A stretch of DNA of 64,000 nucleotides from Sphingobacterium kitahiroshimense (lineage in GTDB: Bacteria > Bacteroidota > Bacteroidia > Sphingobacteriales > Sphingobacteriaceae): positions 3,596,001-3,660,000 of the forward strand of contig NZ_JAOQNK010000001.1 of assembly GCF_025961315.1 (NCBI RefSeq), given 5' to 3'. Of this stretch, positions 8,316 to 18,109 are shown piece after piece. Under the pieces are notes generated by a model. The model did not search any database, was not told where the DNA came from, and saw only the letters and a list, made by a program, of their open reading frames with translations. Position 1 is the first letter of the stretch, and each line of letters starts with the position of its first letter. A program made the position numbers and the translations under genes.

Positions 8316-11300
8316 ATGTTAAAACCTAAACTTCGATTTTTAGGATTATTAATGGCTTTATCGGGTGCTTTTTCAGTAGAAGCACAAGAAACTTTGTTAT
8401 TGAGAAGTCCTAGTATTAGTGCCGAAAATATTGCTTTCGTATATGGAGGTGATATTTGGATCTCGGATAAATCTGGAGCAAATCCAAGAAGATTAACGAC
8501 AAATCCTGGTGTTGAACAAAACCCCATCTTCTCACCGGATGGAAAACAGATTGCTTTTACGGGTAATTATGATGGTAATACAGACGTTTATGTCATGCCG
8601 ATTGAAGGTGGTGAACCTAAACGTATTACTTTTCATCCCGCATCTGATGTGCTGCGAGGCTGGCTAAATAATAATGAAGTATATTATACCACAACCCGCG
8701 AATACAATTATGCATTAAGTCCACGTTTATATTCTTCATTTGTTACTGGATTGACATTGGACAAATCGCTTCCTATGCCAGAGGCTTATCAGGGTAGCCC
8801 CTCTAAAGATGGACGCTATTGGGCTTATATAAAAAATACAGATCCTACGGAACGTGACCGTGTTGCTTTTAAGCGCTATAGAGGCGGTGGTATGCCATCC
8901 ATTTGGATTTTCGACACAAAGAGTAATCAAATCGAAATAATCCCTGGAGAGCGCTGCAATGACGTTAAGCCGGTATGGTTGGATAATAAGGTTTACTTCC
9001 TTTCAGACAGAGATAAAATTGTCAATATTTTCTCGTACGATGTCAAATCAAAAAAAATCGATAAAATTACCAATTTTACTGACTATGATGTCAGAACATT
9101 AACGGGCAACGGATCGGAATTGACCTTTGAACAAGAAGGAAGAGTACACATTTACAATATCAATTCAAAGTCTTCTACAGCATTAAAAATTAATGTGAGT
9201 AATGATGCGTTGTATAAAAGACCACATTATGATAATATGCGTGATGATATTCGCACTTTGAACATTTCCCCTACCGGGCAACGTGCTCTTATAGAAGCGA
9301 GAGGAGAAATATTCTCTGTACCTAAAGAAAAAGGCGAAGCGCGCAATATTTCAAATTCTCCAGGCGCACATGACCGCTTTCCAAGCTGGTCTCCGAACGG
9401 GAAATGGGTTTCCTATATTTCGAGTGAAAAAGGGAAATATGTACTTCAATTACGCGATCAATTTGGAAAAGATGAACCTCTAATGTATACTTTAGGTGAA
9501 TCTAATTTTTATTTTGAACCTACCTGGTCTCCTGATTCTAAGAAATTGTTTTATAACGATTCTCACTTGAATTTATTTTACATTGATATCGATAGTAAAA
9601 AGATAGTCAAGGTAGATTCGGATAGTGAAAGTGCTCAGACTGGACGTGTTTTTAATCATTTCCAACCAAGTTGGTCACCTGATTCGAAGTGGATTTCTTA
9701 CATTAAAACACTTCCAAATTCCGTTTCGGCAGTATTTTTATATAATCTTGACAGTAAAAAAAGCACACAGATTACCGATGGTATGAGTGCGGTTCGATCG
9801 ACTTCATTTAGTCGAGATGGTAAGTATCTTTTTTTCACAGCAAGTACAAATGTAGGACTAACAAATTCGGGACTGCATATGTCAGCAACGGAACGTCGTG
9901 CTAATTATGAAGCATATGCATTCATTTTATCCAGTAAAACACCATCTATTTTCAAAAATGAAAGTGATGAAGAAACGATAAAAGAAGAGAAAGAGGAGTC
10001 GGAAAAGCCTAAAGAAACAGCAAAGGCTAATAAAAAGAAAAAAGACGAGAAGAAAGAAGAACCAAACAAAGAAGCTTCAAAACCTGCGGTACAGCCTACA
10101 GAAATAGATTTTGATAATATCAATAATCGAATTGTTGCGCTTCCATTAGGTGATGGTATTTATGGTATCAATGGATCTGTCGTCAATCAATTGACATATG
10201 TCAAGAATGGGACACTCTATGCTTATGATTTTACAGATTTCAAAGAAAAAGATCTTGTCGCAGGTATCCGCTCATATGCTATCAGTGCCGACGGTAAGAA
10301 AATGATTATTCAGACCAGTACAGGTATTAATATTGTAACAGCAGGTCAAAAAGTGGCAAGTCCTACAACTGGTGTATTGAAATTGGATAATATCAAACAA
10401 TTAGTTGATCCTGTTGCTGAGTGGAAACAAATATTCGATGAAGTATGGGCAATGCAGAAAGATTATTTCTACGTTGAAAATATGCATGGAGCAGATTGGA
10501 ATGCTGTAAAAACGAAATATGAGAAGTTCTTGCCTTATGTAAGTCACCGTTCTGATTTAGGTTATTTATTGAACGAAATGATGGGCGAAATGGTTGTTGG
10601 ACATAATTATATTTATCCAGGGGATCAACCTAGTGGTCCTTCGGTTAGTGTGGGTGTTTTAGGAGCTGATTATTCTATTGATAAAGGTTTTTATAAGCTT
10701 GATAAAATTTTTACACGCTTAGATTGGAATCCATCATTTAAAGCGCCTTTGTCTGAACCGGGATTAAATATCAAATCGGGAATGTATTTAGTAGCAGTAA
10801 ATGGTACAGCAGTTACTGCCGATATGGACTTGTACAGTTTATTTGATAATACTGTAGGCAAACAGGTAAGCATTAAAGTCAATACAAAACCGAGTTTAGT
10901 TGGAGCTAAAGAATATGTGGTGAAGCCAATCTCATTTTCTGATGAGATGAGTTTAAGAAGCACCGAGTGGATGGAGCGCAACAGAAAACGTGTGGAAGAA
11001 TTAAGCAAGGGTCAGATCGCGTATATTTATATGCCTAATACCGGTGGAGAAGGATACACTGCTTTCAATCGCTATTATTTCTCGCAGATGGATAAAAAAG
11101 CGGTATTAATTGATGAACGTAATAATGGTGGCGGTTGGGTTGCCGATTACGTTATCGATTTATTATCCCGTGATTTAATCGCTGGATGGGGAATACGGGA
11201 CGGAAAGGGATTCAATACGCCAGGTAATGGAATTTATGGGCCAAAAGCAATGATTATTAATGAAAATGCGGGTTCCGGAGGAGATATGATGCCTTATATG

Positions 11301-11615
11301 TTCCGACACAAAGGATTAGGAAAATTGGTGGGCCGTACCACTATGGGTATTTTAGTTGGTATCAGCGGTTATCCTCCTTTATTGGATGGAGGAAGAATCA
11401 CTTCACCAAACTTTGGTGTATACGATTTGAAAGGCAATTATATCATCGAAAATGAAGGTGTTGCTCCAGATATTTTCGTTGAACAAACACCTAAGGATTT
11501 GATAGAAGGTCGTGATCCACAATTGGAAAAAACGGTTCAGATCTTGTTGGAAGAAATGAAAAATTATCCCTACAAGAACATGAAAAAACCGGCTGATCCA
11601 ATTCGGGTTAATTAA
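8316..11615 (+). CDS. Tricorn-like S41 family protease 1, exported
   Basis: This 1099-residue protein starts with a Sec signal peptide ending near VEAQE (about residue 24). A beta-propeller of TolB/PD40-type repeats follows (recurring SPDGKQIAF and WSPDSKWISY motifs), then a Lys/Glu-rich linker at about residues 548-600, a helical domain, a PDZ-like domain (about 775-870) and a C-terminal S41 peptidase core. Tricorn-type catalytic residues can be placed at S743-H744 (VSHRSD), S987 in NAGSGGDMM and about E1047 in NEGVAPD. Archaeal tricorn trims peptides from the proteasome; bacterial exported homologues probably degrade periplasmic peptides. A second homologue lies at 32983. The gene is monocistronic, ending at a strong hairpin. 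Confidence 0.9.
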   Translation: MLKPKLRFLGLLMALSGAFSVEAQETLLLRSPSISAENIAFVYGGDIWISDKSGANPRRLTTNPGVEQNPIFSPDGKQIAFTGNYDGNTDVYVMPIEGGEPKRITFHPASDVLRGWLNNNEVYYTTTREYNYALSPRLYSSFVTGLTLDKSLPMPEAYQGSPSKDGRYWAYIKNTDPTERDRVAFKRYRGGGMPSIWIFDTKSNQIEIIPGERCNDVKPVWLDNKVYFLSDRDKIVNIFSYDVKSKKIDKITNFTDYDVRTLTGNGSELTFEQEGRVHIYNINSKSSTALKINVSNDALYKRPHYDNMRDDIRTLNISPTGQRALIEARGEIFSVPKEKGEARNISNSPGAHDRFPSWSPNGKWVSYISSEKGKYVLQLRDQFGKDEPLMYTLGESNFYFEPTWSPDSKKLFYNDSHLNLFYIDIDSKKIVKVDSDSESAQTGRVFNHFQPSWSPDSKWISYIKTLPNSVSAVFLYNLDSKKSTQITDGMSAVRSTSFSRDGKYLFFTASTNVGLTNSGLHMSATERRANYEAYAFILSSKTPSIFKNESDEETIKEEKEESEKPKETAKANKKKKDEKKEEPNKEASKPAVQPTEIDFDNINNRIVALPLGDGIYGINGSVVNQLTYVKNGTLYAYDFTDFKEKDLVAGIRSYAISADGKKMIIQTSTGINIVTAGQKVASPTTGVLKLDNIKQLVDPVAEWKQIFDEVWAMQKDYFYVENMHGADWNAVKTKYEKFLPYVSHRSDLGYLLNEMMGEMVVGHNYIYPGDQPSGPSVSVGVLGADYSIDKGFYKLDKIFTRLDWNPSFKAPLSEPGLNIKSGMYLVAVNGTAVTADMDLYSLFDNTVGKQVSIKVNTKPSLVGAKEYVVKPISFSDEMSLRSTEWMERNRKRVEELSKGQIAYIYMPNTGGEGYTAFNRYYFSQMDKKAVLIDERNNGGGWVADYVIDLLSRDLIAGWGIRDGKGFNTPGNGIYGPKAMIINENAGSGGDMMPYMFRHKGLGKLVGRTTMGILVGISGYPPLLDGGRITSPNFGVYDLKGNYIIENEGVAPDIFVEQTPKDLIEGRDPQLEKTVQILLEEMKNYPYKNMKKPADPIRVN

Positions 11616-11629
11616 TTGAAAAACATGGA

Positions 11630-11668
11630 AATCCCGTTTCATTTTAAATGAAACGGGATTTTTTTTGT
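11630..11668 (+). terminator. Rho-independent terminator after tricorn-like gene 1
   Basis: A perfect inverted repeat of about 15 bp (AATCCCGTTTCATTT with its complement ending at 11660) is followed by a run of eight T residues. It lies 15 nt after the stop codon. Confidence 0.88.
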
Positions 11669-11798
11669 TTACAGGTTTCTATATCCAGATAGACGTTGTT
11701 CTAGATGTAGCATGATAGCTTAAAGTAGATCTTTTAGAAGATTTTGAGGTAATAAATTTTAATTGTAATATATTTATAGAATAAATTAAAAGTACTAC

Positions 11799-12728
11799 AT
11801 GGAAGAATTAGTGACAAAGATAAATCCCGGAAAATCTTTATTTAGATTATTGCTTTACATGATCGTTTTGGGTGTAAGTATTCAATTGGTATTGATGGGA
11901 TTATCACTATTGGTTATGAAGATTTTGTCTCCCGAGAGTCCGTTCAGTTTATCTTTTTTTCAAGAAAATACAGTGGCACTCAAAGGGATGTTGCTGATCA
12001 GTAGTGTTACAACATTTATTTTACCAGCTTGGATCTTATATCGTAGCGAATCAGGCATTCATCCCTATTTTGAAAGAATAAATAAGGTTTCATCATTACA
12101 ATATCTTTTTGTCTTTGCGGCCATGCTATGTTTCATTCCTATGATGTCATTGCTTGCGTATTGGAATGAATCTATGCAATTGCCCGATAGTCTTCAAGGT
12201 GTACAGCAGTGGATGCGTGCTAGTGAAGATAGTGCCGCTATAATGACTAAACAAATTGTAGAGGAGTCAACTTGGGGCGGTTTATTGATCAATCTGATCA
12301 TTTTAGCAGTGGTGCCGGCCGTAGGTGAAGAAATGGTCTTTAGGGGTTGTTTACAAAACATTTTTGGACGTTGGATATGGAATAAGCACGTGGTCATTTG
12401 GTTAGTAGCAATAATCTTTAGTGCATTTCATATGCAGTTCTTTGGATTTATTCCTAGAATGCTTCTTGGTGCTTTTTTTGGATATCTTTATGTCTGGAGT
12501 AGAAACATATATTTGCCTATTTTTGGTCATTTTATTAATAATGCAAGTGCCACCATTACAGCGTTTTATTATACAAGAAAAGGGATACCTTTCGAAGAAA
12601 TGAATAACTTTGAACAAGAACCAATTTGGGTTTACCTTGCAAGCTTAATATTTACTGTTATTTTTGTAGTATTATATTATCGTTCAACTAAAAAAATCCC
12701 ATATGGAGCAAGGCTGGAAGAAGATTAA
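11799..12728 (+). CDS. CPBP family intramembrane glutamic endopeptidase
   Basis: This is a polytopic membrane protein of 309 residues with about eight hydrophobic segments. The three CPBP/Abi motifs are present: GEEMVFRG (paired glutamates and arginine), FSAFHMQFFG (FxxxH) and FGHFINNASA (HxxxN). The family includes CAAX prenyl proteases and bacteriocin-immunity proteins; the substrate here is unknown. A TATATTTA element at 11769-11776, with TTTG 22 nt upstream, is a plausible promoter. The end overlaps the following DUF2007 gene by 26 nt, so the two are coupled. Confidence 0.9.
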   Translation: MEELVTKINPGKSLFRLLLYMIVLGVSIQLVLMGLSLLVMKILSPESPFSLSFFQENTVALKGMLLISSVTTFILPAWILYRSESGIHPYFERINKVSSLQYLFVFAAMLCFIPMMSLLAYWNESMQLPDSLQGVQQWMRASEDSAAIMTKQIVEESTWGGLLINLIILAVVPAVGEEMVFRGCLQNIFGRWIWNKHVVIWLVAIIFSAFHMQFFGFIPRMLLGAFFGYLYVWSRNIYLPIFGHFINNASATITAFYYTRKGIPFEEMNNFEQEPIWVYLASLIFTVIFVVLYYRSTKKIPYGARLEED

Positions 12729-12918
12729 AGTTTATACTAATGCAATAGAAGCTGAGATCGTTAAACAAATGTTAGAAGAAAGCGGGATACCTGCTATTGT
12801 ATTAAATAAGCAGGACTCATCATACCTTGTATTTGGTAAGATTGAGCTTTATGTGAATCAACAAGATGAGCAACAGGCATTAGTTTTAATCGAATCTACG
12901 ACAGAAAGCGAAGATTAG
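12703..12918 (+). CDS. DUF2007-like small protein
   Basis: This 71-residue protein resembles the DUF2007 'putative signal transducing protein' family. It begins with WKKIKVYTNAIEAEIVKQML and has the motif ESGIPAIVLN followed by a short beta strand (IELYVNQQDEQQALVLIE), predicting a ferredoxin-like alpha/beta fold. It overlaps the CPBP protease gene and is separated from cdsA by one base, so it belongs to the same operon. The molecular role is unknown. Confidence 0.8.
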   Translation: MEQGWKKIKVYTNAIEAEIVKQMLEESGIPAIVLNKQDSSYLVFGKIELYVNQQDEQQALVLIESTTESED

Positions 12919-12919
12919 T

Positions 12920-13720
12920 ATGAAAACTAGAGCTATTACAGGATTTTTCTTTATCATCGTCATGGTTGGGGCTATGCTGCTGGGCGACGCAGTTTTCCTT
13001 GGATTTTTTTCTTTATTAAGCGCCTGGTGTCTGTATGAGTTTTATGGTATTGTTAGCTCAGAAGATCGTAGACCAAGTAAAGCTTTAGGTATATTGACTA
13101 CAGTTGTTTTATTTAGTACAACAGCGTTATATAGTTTAGGCATTTTTGAGGCGAAGTATATTTTGTTATGCATCCCTTTTCTTTTAGCGATCTATATACA
13201 AGCTCTTTATCAAAAGCGTGATTTCCCCTTTAATGATATCGGCTTTACCATTTTAGGTATTCTGTATGTTGGATTTCCTTTTTATTGTTTTACAAGATTA
13301 GGCTATATAGGTGGCTCATTTAATCATTTTTTACCTTTGGGTTTTATGATTTTACTTTGGACGAGTGATACAGGGGCTTATTTAGCTGGGAGATCCTTGG
13401 GAAAACATAAACTTTTTGAGCGAATTTCTCCAAAGAAAACCTGGGAAGGTTTTATTGGTGGTATTGTATTGGCAGTTCTTGTATCTTTATGTTTAGCACA
13501 TTATTTTGAAACAATACCGCAATGGCAATGGATTATTGTAGCAATGATAATTGCTGTATTTGGTACATTGGGTGATTTGGTAGAATCGATGCTTAAAAGA
13601 AGCTTAAATGTGAAAGATTCTGGACATATATTACCTGGACACGGAGGTTTATTAGATCGATTCGACGGTTTATTAATCGCTGGACCTTTGGTATATTTAT
13701 TTTTGTTTTTAGTAAATTAA
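12920..13720 (+). CDS. cdsA: Phosphatidate cytidylyltransferase
   Basis: CdsA makes CDP-diacylglycerol from phosphatidate and CTP, the branch point for all anionic phospholipids and phosphatidylethanolamine. The 266-residue protein has about eight membrane segments. The C-terminal family signature is intact: SMLKRSLNVKDSGHILPGHG followed by GLLDRFDGLL, which carries the metal- and CTP-binding residues. SPKKTWEGFIGG is the second conserved region. It follows the DUF2007 gene with one base between, and the DUF2461 gene begins 10 nt later. Confidence 0.95.
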   Translation: MKTRAITGFFFIIVMVGAMLLGDAVFLGFFSLLSAWCLYEFYGIVSSEDRRPSKALGILTTVVLFSTTALYSLGIFEAKYILLCIPFLLAIYIQALYQKRDFPFNDIGFTILGILYVGFPFYCFTRLGYIGGSFNHFLPLGFMILLWTSDTGAYLAGRSLGKHKLFERISPKKTWEGFIGGIVLAVLVSLCLAHYFETIPQWQWIIVAMIIAVFGTLGDLVESMLKRSLNVKDSGHILPGHGGLLDRFDGLLIAGPLVYLFLFLVN

Positions 13721-13730
13721 GATCATATTT

Positions 13731-14402
13731 ATGGGACATATTAATCAAAATACGTTTAAATTTTTAAAAGATTTACAAAATAACAATACCCGTGAATGGT
13801 TTGCAGAAGAGAAAGAACGTTATGAAGCGGCTTTAGCTGATGTTCGTTTGTTTGTGGCTGATTTGATTAATAGCCTGTCTCAATTTGATCCTCATATTAC
13901 GACCGATATTCAGGCTAATAAATGTTTGTTTCGTATCTATCGTGATACGCGTTTTTCAAAAGACAAAACACCCTATAAAAATTGGTTCGGTGCAGGTATT
14001 TCCAAAGATGGCCGTAAATTGGACGGACCAGAATATTATATCCACATCTCTCCAGATAATTCATTTATTGCCTGTGGTTACTGGAGACCAGAAAAAAAAC
14101 ATTTAGATGCTATTCGTCAGGAAATAGATTATAACGAAGAGAAATTTAATGCAATTATAGCAGATTTACAGAAAAAAAGTGGTCTTACTTTAGAAGAAGA
14201 AGACAAACTAAAACGCCCCCCTGCTGGTTATGAGGCAACACATCCTTCAATTGAATTTTTAAAATTAAAGAGCTTTGTTGCACACAAAAGCTTATCCAAT
14301 AGCGCTCTGACTGATAAAAATGCTTTGAATAATATCATTGCATTATATAAAACAATGCTTCCTTTGAAGCAGTATCTACACGAAGCTATTGATAATGATT
14401 AG
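13731..14402 (+). CDS. DUF2461 family protein (TIGR02453)
   Basis: The 223-residue protein shows the typical N-terminus of the family (FLKDLQNNNTREWFAEEKERY) and the conserved FRIYRDTRFSKDKTPYKNWFG block, followed by YYIHISPDNSFIACGYW. The family is common in Bacteroidota and other bacteria and has no established function. It is the last gene of the CPBP-DUF2007-cdsA operon and converges on anmK, with only three bases between the stop codons. Confidence 0.88.
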   Translation: MGHINQNTFKFLKDLQNNNTREWFAEEKERYEAALADVRLFVADLINSLSQFDPHITTDIQANKCLFRIYRDTRFSKDKTPYKNWFGAGISKDGRKLDGPEYYIHISPDNSFIACGYWRPEKKHLDAIRQEIDYNEEKFNAIIADLQKKSGLTLEEEDKLKRPPAGYEATHPSIEFLKLKSFVAHKSLSNSALTDKNALNNIIALYKTMLPLKQYLHEAIDND

Positions 14403-14405
14403 TTG

Positions 14406-15602
14406 TTATTGAGGTAAGCTAATTTTACCCATACAGACTGCAGGAGAATCTTTTATTTGACTTACATTGTCTCGGTCGCCAACCAATGTTTCATTAGCCA
14501 GTAGGGCAAATAACACAGCTTCTTTAGCGTCGGGATCAATGCCTAGTATTCCAAATGAGGAGACTTTATGATGAGGCAATCCTGCTTTGATTTTAGCGAC
14601 CAATAGCGGATTGTGTAAACCTCCCCCACTGATGTAGATATGTACATTGCTTAATGTTTTTGATAGCTTATGGATTGCGTCAATGATGCATGTTGCAGTA
14701 AATTGATTTAAAGTGGCCATGATATCTTCAGGAATCATATAAAGATTATTGGATGCTATCTGACATTTTTTTAGATAATCCAAATTAAAGAGCTCCGGAC
14801 CAGTTGTTTTAGGGAATTCATCTTGTAGAAATGGTTCTTTTAAAAGCTCATTTAAAAGTCCCTCATTGATAGTTCCTTGTGTAGCGATGTTTGCATCCTT
14901 ATCCATCTCTATATCAAATTTTTCTTTTGCAAACTGATTCATAATGGTATTTCCGGGGCCAATATCTGTTGCAAAAGCTTTCAAATCACTTTCTTGGCTA
15001 GGTATAAATGTATAATTAGCAATGCCACCGATATTCAATAAAAATCGATTTTCTTTCCTATCCGAAAACAGTAAGTAATCGCCGTAGGCCGCCAGAGGTG
15101 CACCTTCACCACCTGCAGCGATGTGTTTTTGTCTAAAATCTGATAGTGTAATAATACCAGTTTTTACAGCAATATGATCGCCATCCCCGATTTGAAGAGT
15201 GCTGTTGGGCATTAATTGATCATCTGTAAGGCTTTGTGGAGCGTGGTATACTGTCTGCCCATGGCTAGCAATACAATCAATTTCTGAATGTGGAATCCCC
15301 CATTTTTCAAGAGCCTGATTAATCAGTGCTGCATGTACATTTCCGACGTAAGCATGAAGTCCGCAGAGCAGCTGTTGATCAATTGTACGCTTTGCAAAAA
15401 CACCTCTTACGTATTTTCTAAACTCATCCTGATAGTCCATTGTAATAAAATTATCCACGCTAATTTGTGTAGACTTACCACTATTACTTATTCTACAAAG
15501 TGCAATATCAAGACCATCCAATGAAGTCCCTGACATAAGTCCTATTATAAAACGACTATCTTTTTTTGCGATTTTGTAAAGCTTTTCAATCATTGAGTTC
15601 AT
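14406..15602 (-). CDS. anmK: Anhydro-N-acetylmuramic acid kinase
   Basis: AnmK hydrolyses the 1,6-anhydro bond of anhydro-MurNAc and phosphorylates the product, feeding recycled peptidoglycan sugar into metabolism. The 398-residue protein contains the diagnostic GLMSGTSLDGLDIALC motif near the N-terminus, IASHGQTVYHAP, LNIGGIANYTFIP and ATDIGPGNTIMNQF, all features of the ASKHA-fold kinase family. The ATG at 15602 lies about 20 residues before the first motif; a downstream ATG (MIEKLYK) is also possible. The gene converges with the DUF2461 gene. Several cell-wall hydrolases lie within 10 kb. Confidence 0.93.
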   Translation of the reverse strand: MNSMIEKLYKIAKKDSRFIIGLMSGTSLDGLDIALCRISNSGKSTQISVDNFITMDYQDEFRKYVRGVFAKRTIDQQLLCGLHAYVGNVHAALINQALEKWGIPHSEIDCIASHGQTVYHAPQSLTDDQLMPNSTLQIGDGDHIAVKTGIITLSDFRQKHIAAGGEGAPLAAYGDYLLFSDRKENRFLLNIGGIANYTFIPSQESDLKAFATDIGPGNTIMNQFAKEKFDIEMDKDANIATQGTINEGLLNELLKEPFLQDEFPKTTGPELFNLDYLKKCQIASNNLYMIPEDIMATLNQFTATCIIDAIHKLSKTLSNVHIYISGGGLHNPLLVAKIKAGLPHHKVSSFGILGIDPDAKEAVLFALLANETLVGDRDNVSQIKDSPAVCMGKISLPQ

Positions 15603-15709
15603 ACCTTAAAAGTAGGAACAAAATATGATAGAGTACACAAGATTTTTGTGATATAAATATATTTTGTAACTTCATGGCGTAATTAAATAGAAGATTAAAA
15701 AAAAGTAAA

Positions 15710-16090
15710 ATGAATTTTCCAGCAGAATTAAAATACACTAAAGATCACGAATGGATTCGTGTTGAAGGTGATGAGGCCGTTATTGGTATTACTGATTTCG
15801 CACAACGTGAGTTAGGTGATATCGTATTTGTAGACATCAACACAATTGGTGAAGAAGTGGCTGCAAACGAAATCTTTGGAACAATCGAGGCAGTAAAAAC
15901 GGTTTCTGATTTATTCATTCCTGTTACAGCAACAGTGTTAGCTGTTAACGAGGCAATCGATGCATCACCAGAATTAGTAAACTCAGATCCTTATGGAGAG
16001 GGTTGGATTATTCGTATCAAATTAAATGATGTAGCTGACGTTGATGCTTTATTAACTGCTGATCAATATAAAGAAGAAATTAACGCGTAA
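15710..16090 (+). CDS. gcvH: Glycine cleavage system H protein
   Basis: GcvH shuttles the aminomethyl group of glycine on a lipoyl arm between GcvP, GcvT and the lipoamide dehydrogenase. The 126-residue length is standard. The lipoylation site is K63 in GTIEAVKTVSDL, and YTKDHEWIRVEGDEAVIGIT is the typical N-terminus. No other gcv gene is nearby. A perfect 19-bp inverted repeat ends the transcript in both directions. Confidence 0.96.
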   Translation: MNFPAELKYTKDHEWIRVEGDEAVIGITDFAQRELGDIVFVDINTIGEEVAANEIFGTIEAVKTVSDLFIPVTATVLAVNEAIDASPELVNSDPYGEGWIIRIKLNDVADVDALLTADQYKEEINA

Positions 16091-16110
16091 TTTTAACATT
16101 TACGTTCAAT

Positions 16111-16153
16111 AAAACCACAAAAGAGCTGTCATTGACAGCTCTTTTGTGGTTTA
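16111..16153. terminator. Bidirectional terminator between gcvH and the DUF6263-like gene
   Basis: A 19-bp perfect stem (AAACCACAAAAGAGCTGTC, 16112-16130, with its complement 16134-16152) has A and T runs suited to both strands. It overlaps the stop codon of the converging minus-strand gene. Confidence 0.75.
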
Positions 16154-16894
16154 TAGGATTTCTATTTTGCTGGTGACTTCAACCTCTTCATTTTTTACTT
16201 TTGTTTCGAGCGTAAGCGCTTTTAAATAATGAGTTTTAGGATTTAATAGGTATTGGCCAGTGATTGATCCGACAGTTTGGCCTTCTGCCGTTATACTTCC
16301 TTCTGAAGTAATCGATATACCCTCTGCTGAGATACTTTTTAGGGTGTATGTTTGTTCTATTGGGCCTAGAGACTTATTATTTGCTGTTGCTTTCCATTGT
16401 TCTCCAACTTTTAATTCTCTATTTGGGTATTCAAACGCTGCTTCTTTGAGCATATTGGCATCAAACAGATCATTATCATCAGGTAAATCTTCGACATCTT
16501 TTATTTTTCCATTTAAACCCATCACAGCCACGATAGGGGTCTCCAGCAAAGTTTTAACTTTTTCATGGATCTGTTTGGAAAGTTCATTGGCTTCCGGATT
16601 CTTGGAATCATAGTTGACGGTCATCATTCCTGCATCCATTGCCATGATCATTGCTGTATATTTCGTTGCATAGGTCAATGTACTGTCTGTAGCATTGGTG
16701 TTTGTTGTCTCGCACAACATGGTTGCATCGATCATAGTACTTTGAGCACCAGCATTGACATCTATAGTCATGTGCATTTTTTGTGAAAAGGGATTATTAA
16801 GATCGGGTTTCAGCTTTAATAAAACTTTGTCTTGAGCAATTAATGTCGTAATAATAAAGAACGACAAAAAAGCGAGCGATAGGGTCTTGATCAT
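16151..16894 (-). CDS. Exported protein, DUF6263-like
   Basis: This 247-residue protein begins with a Sec signal peptide (MIKTLSLAFLSFFIITTLIAQ) and is otherwise soluble and beta-rich. The arrangement VAVMGLNGKIKDVEDLP in the middle and LKVGEQWKATANNKSLGPIEQTY further on recalls Bacteroidota periplasmic proteins labelled DUF6263. No enzyme motif is visible. It appears to be a single-gene unit, transcribed towards gcvH. Confidence 0.6.
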   Translation of the reverse strand: MIKTLSLAFLSFFIITTLIAQDKVLLKLKPDLNNPFSQKMHMTIDVNAGAQSTMIDATMLCETTNTNATDSTLTYATKYTAMIMAMDAGMMTVNYDSKNPEANELSKQIHEKVKTLLETPIVAVMGLNGKIKDVEDLPDDNDLFDANMLKEAAFEYPNRELKVGEQWKATANNKSLGPIEQTYTLKSISAEGISITSEGSITAEGQTVGSITGQYLLNPKTHYLKALTLETKVKNEEVEVTSKIEIL

Positions 16895-16928
16895 TTAAGA
16901 TTAGTTAGTAAAATATCCCCTAAATTAA

Positions 16929-16962
16929 AAAAGACCTTTGGTATTACCAAAGGTCTTTTTTG
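16929..16962. terminator. Terminator downstream of pdhB
   Basis: AAGACCTTTGG (16931-16941) pairs with CCAAAGGTCTT across TATTA, with T runs on both sides. It lies 21 nt beyond the pdhB stop on the minus strand and upstream of the DUF6263-like gene. Confidence 0.75.
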
Positions 16963-16982
16963 ATTTAAGCAATTAGATGCTT

Positions 16983-17969
16983 TTATTTTTTGATGTAAGC
17001 AACTTCTTTTACAGCTTTTACAACTTTAGCAACACTTGGAAGAGCTGCTTCAATTAATGTAGCTGCATATGGAAGAGGAACATCTGCTGCTGTAATACGA
17101 ACGATTGGAGCATCTAAATAATCAAATGCATTACGTTGTACAGAATATGTTATTTCAGATGAAATAGACGCTAATGGCCAAGCTTCTTCCACAATTACCA
17201 AACGGTTTGTTTTCTTAACAGACTCGATAATAGTTGGGTAATCTATTGGACGAACAGAACGTAAGTCAATTACTTCCACATTGATACCTTCTTTTGTCAA
17301 TTCTTCAACAGCAGGTAATACAACACGTGGAACCATTTTACCGAAAGATACGATGGTTACATCAGTACCTTCTTTAACAACATTTGCTTTACCTATTGGT
17401 AAGTAATATTCTTCTTCAGGCACGTGACCTTTATCACCATACATAACCTCAGATTCCATAAAAATAACTGGATCTGGATCAATCATAGCAGATTTTAATA
17501 AACCTTTCGCATCATAAGGATTTGAAGGAACAACAACTTTTAATCCTGGAGTATTTGCATACCAGTTCTCAAAATTTTGAGAGTGCTGTGCTCCCAATTG
17601 CCCTGCATTACCAGTTGGACCACGGAATACTATTGGAATAGAGAATTGACCTCCACTCATGGAACGAATCTTTGCAGCAGCATTGATAATTTGGTCAATC
17701 GCAACTAAAGAAAAGTTGAAAGTCATGAATTCAACGATTGGTTTTAAACCGTTCATCGCAGCACCGACTGCTATACCTGCAAAACCTAATTCTGCAATAG
17801 GTGTATCTATCACGCGTTTAGCTCCGAATTCATCCAGCATACCTTGGCTCACTTTATAAGCACCATTGTATTCTGCAACTTCTTCTCCTAATAAAAATAT
17901 TGTTTCGTCTTTACGCATTTCCTCGTTCATCGCTTCACGAAGTGCTTCTCTGAATTGTATCTCTCTCAT
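16983..17969 (-). CDS. pdhB: Pyruvate dehydrogenase complex E1 component, beta subunit
   Basis: This 328-residue protein is the beta half of the heterotetrameric E1 that decarboxylates pyruvate using thiamine diphosphate. It shows the typical N-terminus REALREAMNEEMRKDE with LLGEEVAEYNGAYKVSQG, the conserved VEFMTFNFSLVAIDQIINAA block and the C-terminal transketolase domain (VIDLRSVRPID). The alpha subunit is not adjacent and no other complex gene is visible, so the complex is encoded at dispersed loci. A branched-chain 2-oxoacid dehydrogenase beta subunit is the main alternative, but sequence features favour the pyruvate enzyme. Confidence 0.88.
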   Translation of the reverse strand: MREIQFREALREAMNEEMRKDETIFLLGEEVAEYNGAYKVSQGMLDEFGAKRVIDTPIAELGFAGIAVGAAMNGLKPIVEFMTFNFSLVAIDQIINAAAKIRSMSGGQFSIPIVFRGPTGNAGQLGAQHSQNFENWYANTPGLKVVVPSNPYDAKGLLKSAMIDPDPVIFMESEVMYGDKGHVPEEEYYLPIGKANVVKEGTDVTIVSFGKMVPRVVLPAVEELTKEGINVEVIDLRSVRPIDYPTIIESVKKTNRLVIVEEAWPLASISSEITYSVQRNAFDYLDAPIVRITAADVPLPYAATLIEAALPSVAKVVKAVKEVAYIKK

Positions 17970-18109
17970 CAGTTGTAAAATAGTGTCAAATTTTAGATTA
18001 CAAATCTACTATTTATTATTGATATTTTGAAGGTTATTCATCGCTAAATATCTGCTTTTATGTCATTTTTTAATAACAGGATGGCGAAAACAGTAATAAA
18101 ATTCAAAAA

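Noticed and set aside
9905..10123. Minus-strand frame inside tricorn-like gene 1
   Set aside because: It is the mirror of the Lys/Glu-rich linker, giving an artificial Ser/Phe-rich sequence.
13963..13972. Target of the unit B guide
   Set aside because: Only ten bases match, the first guide base does not, and it lies within the DUF2461 coding region; expected by chance in AT-rich DNA.
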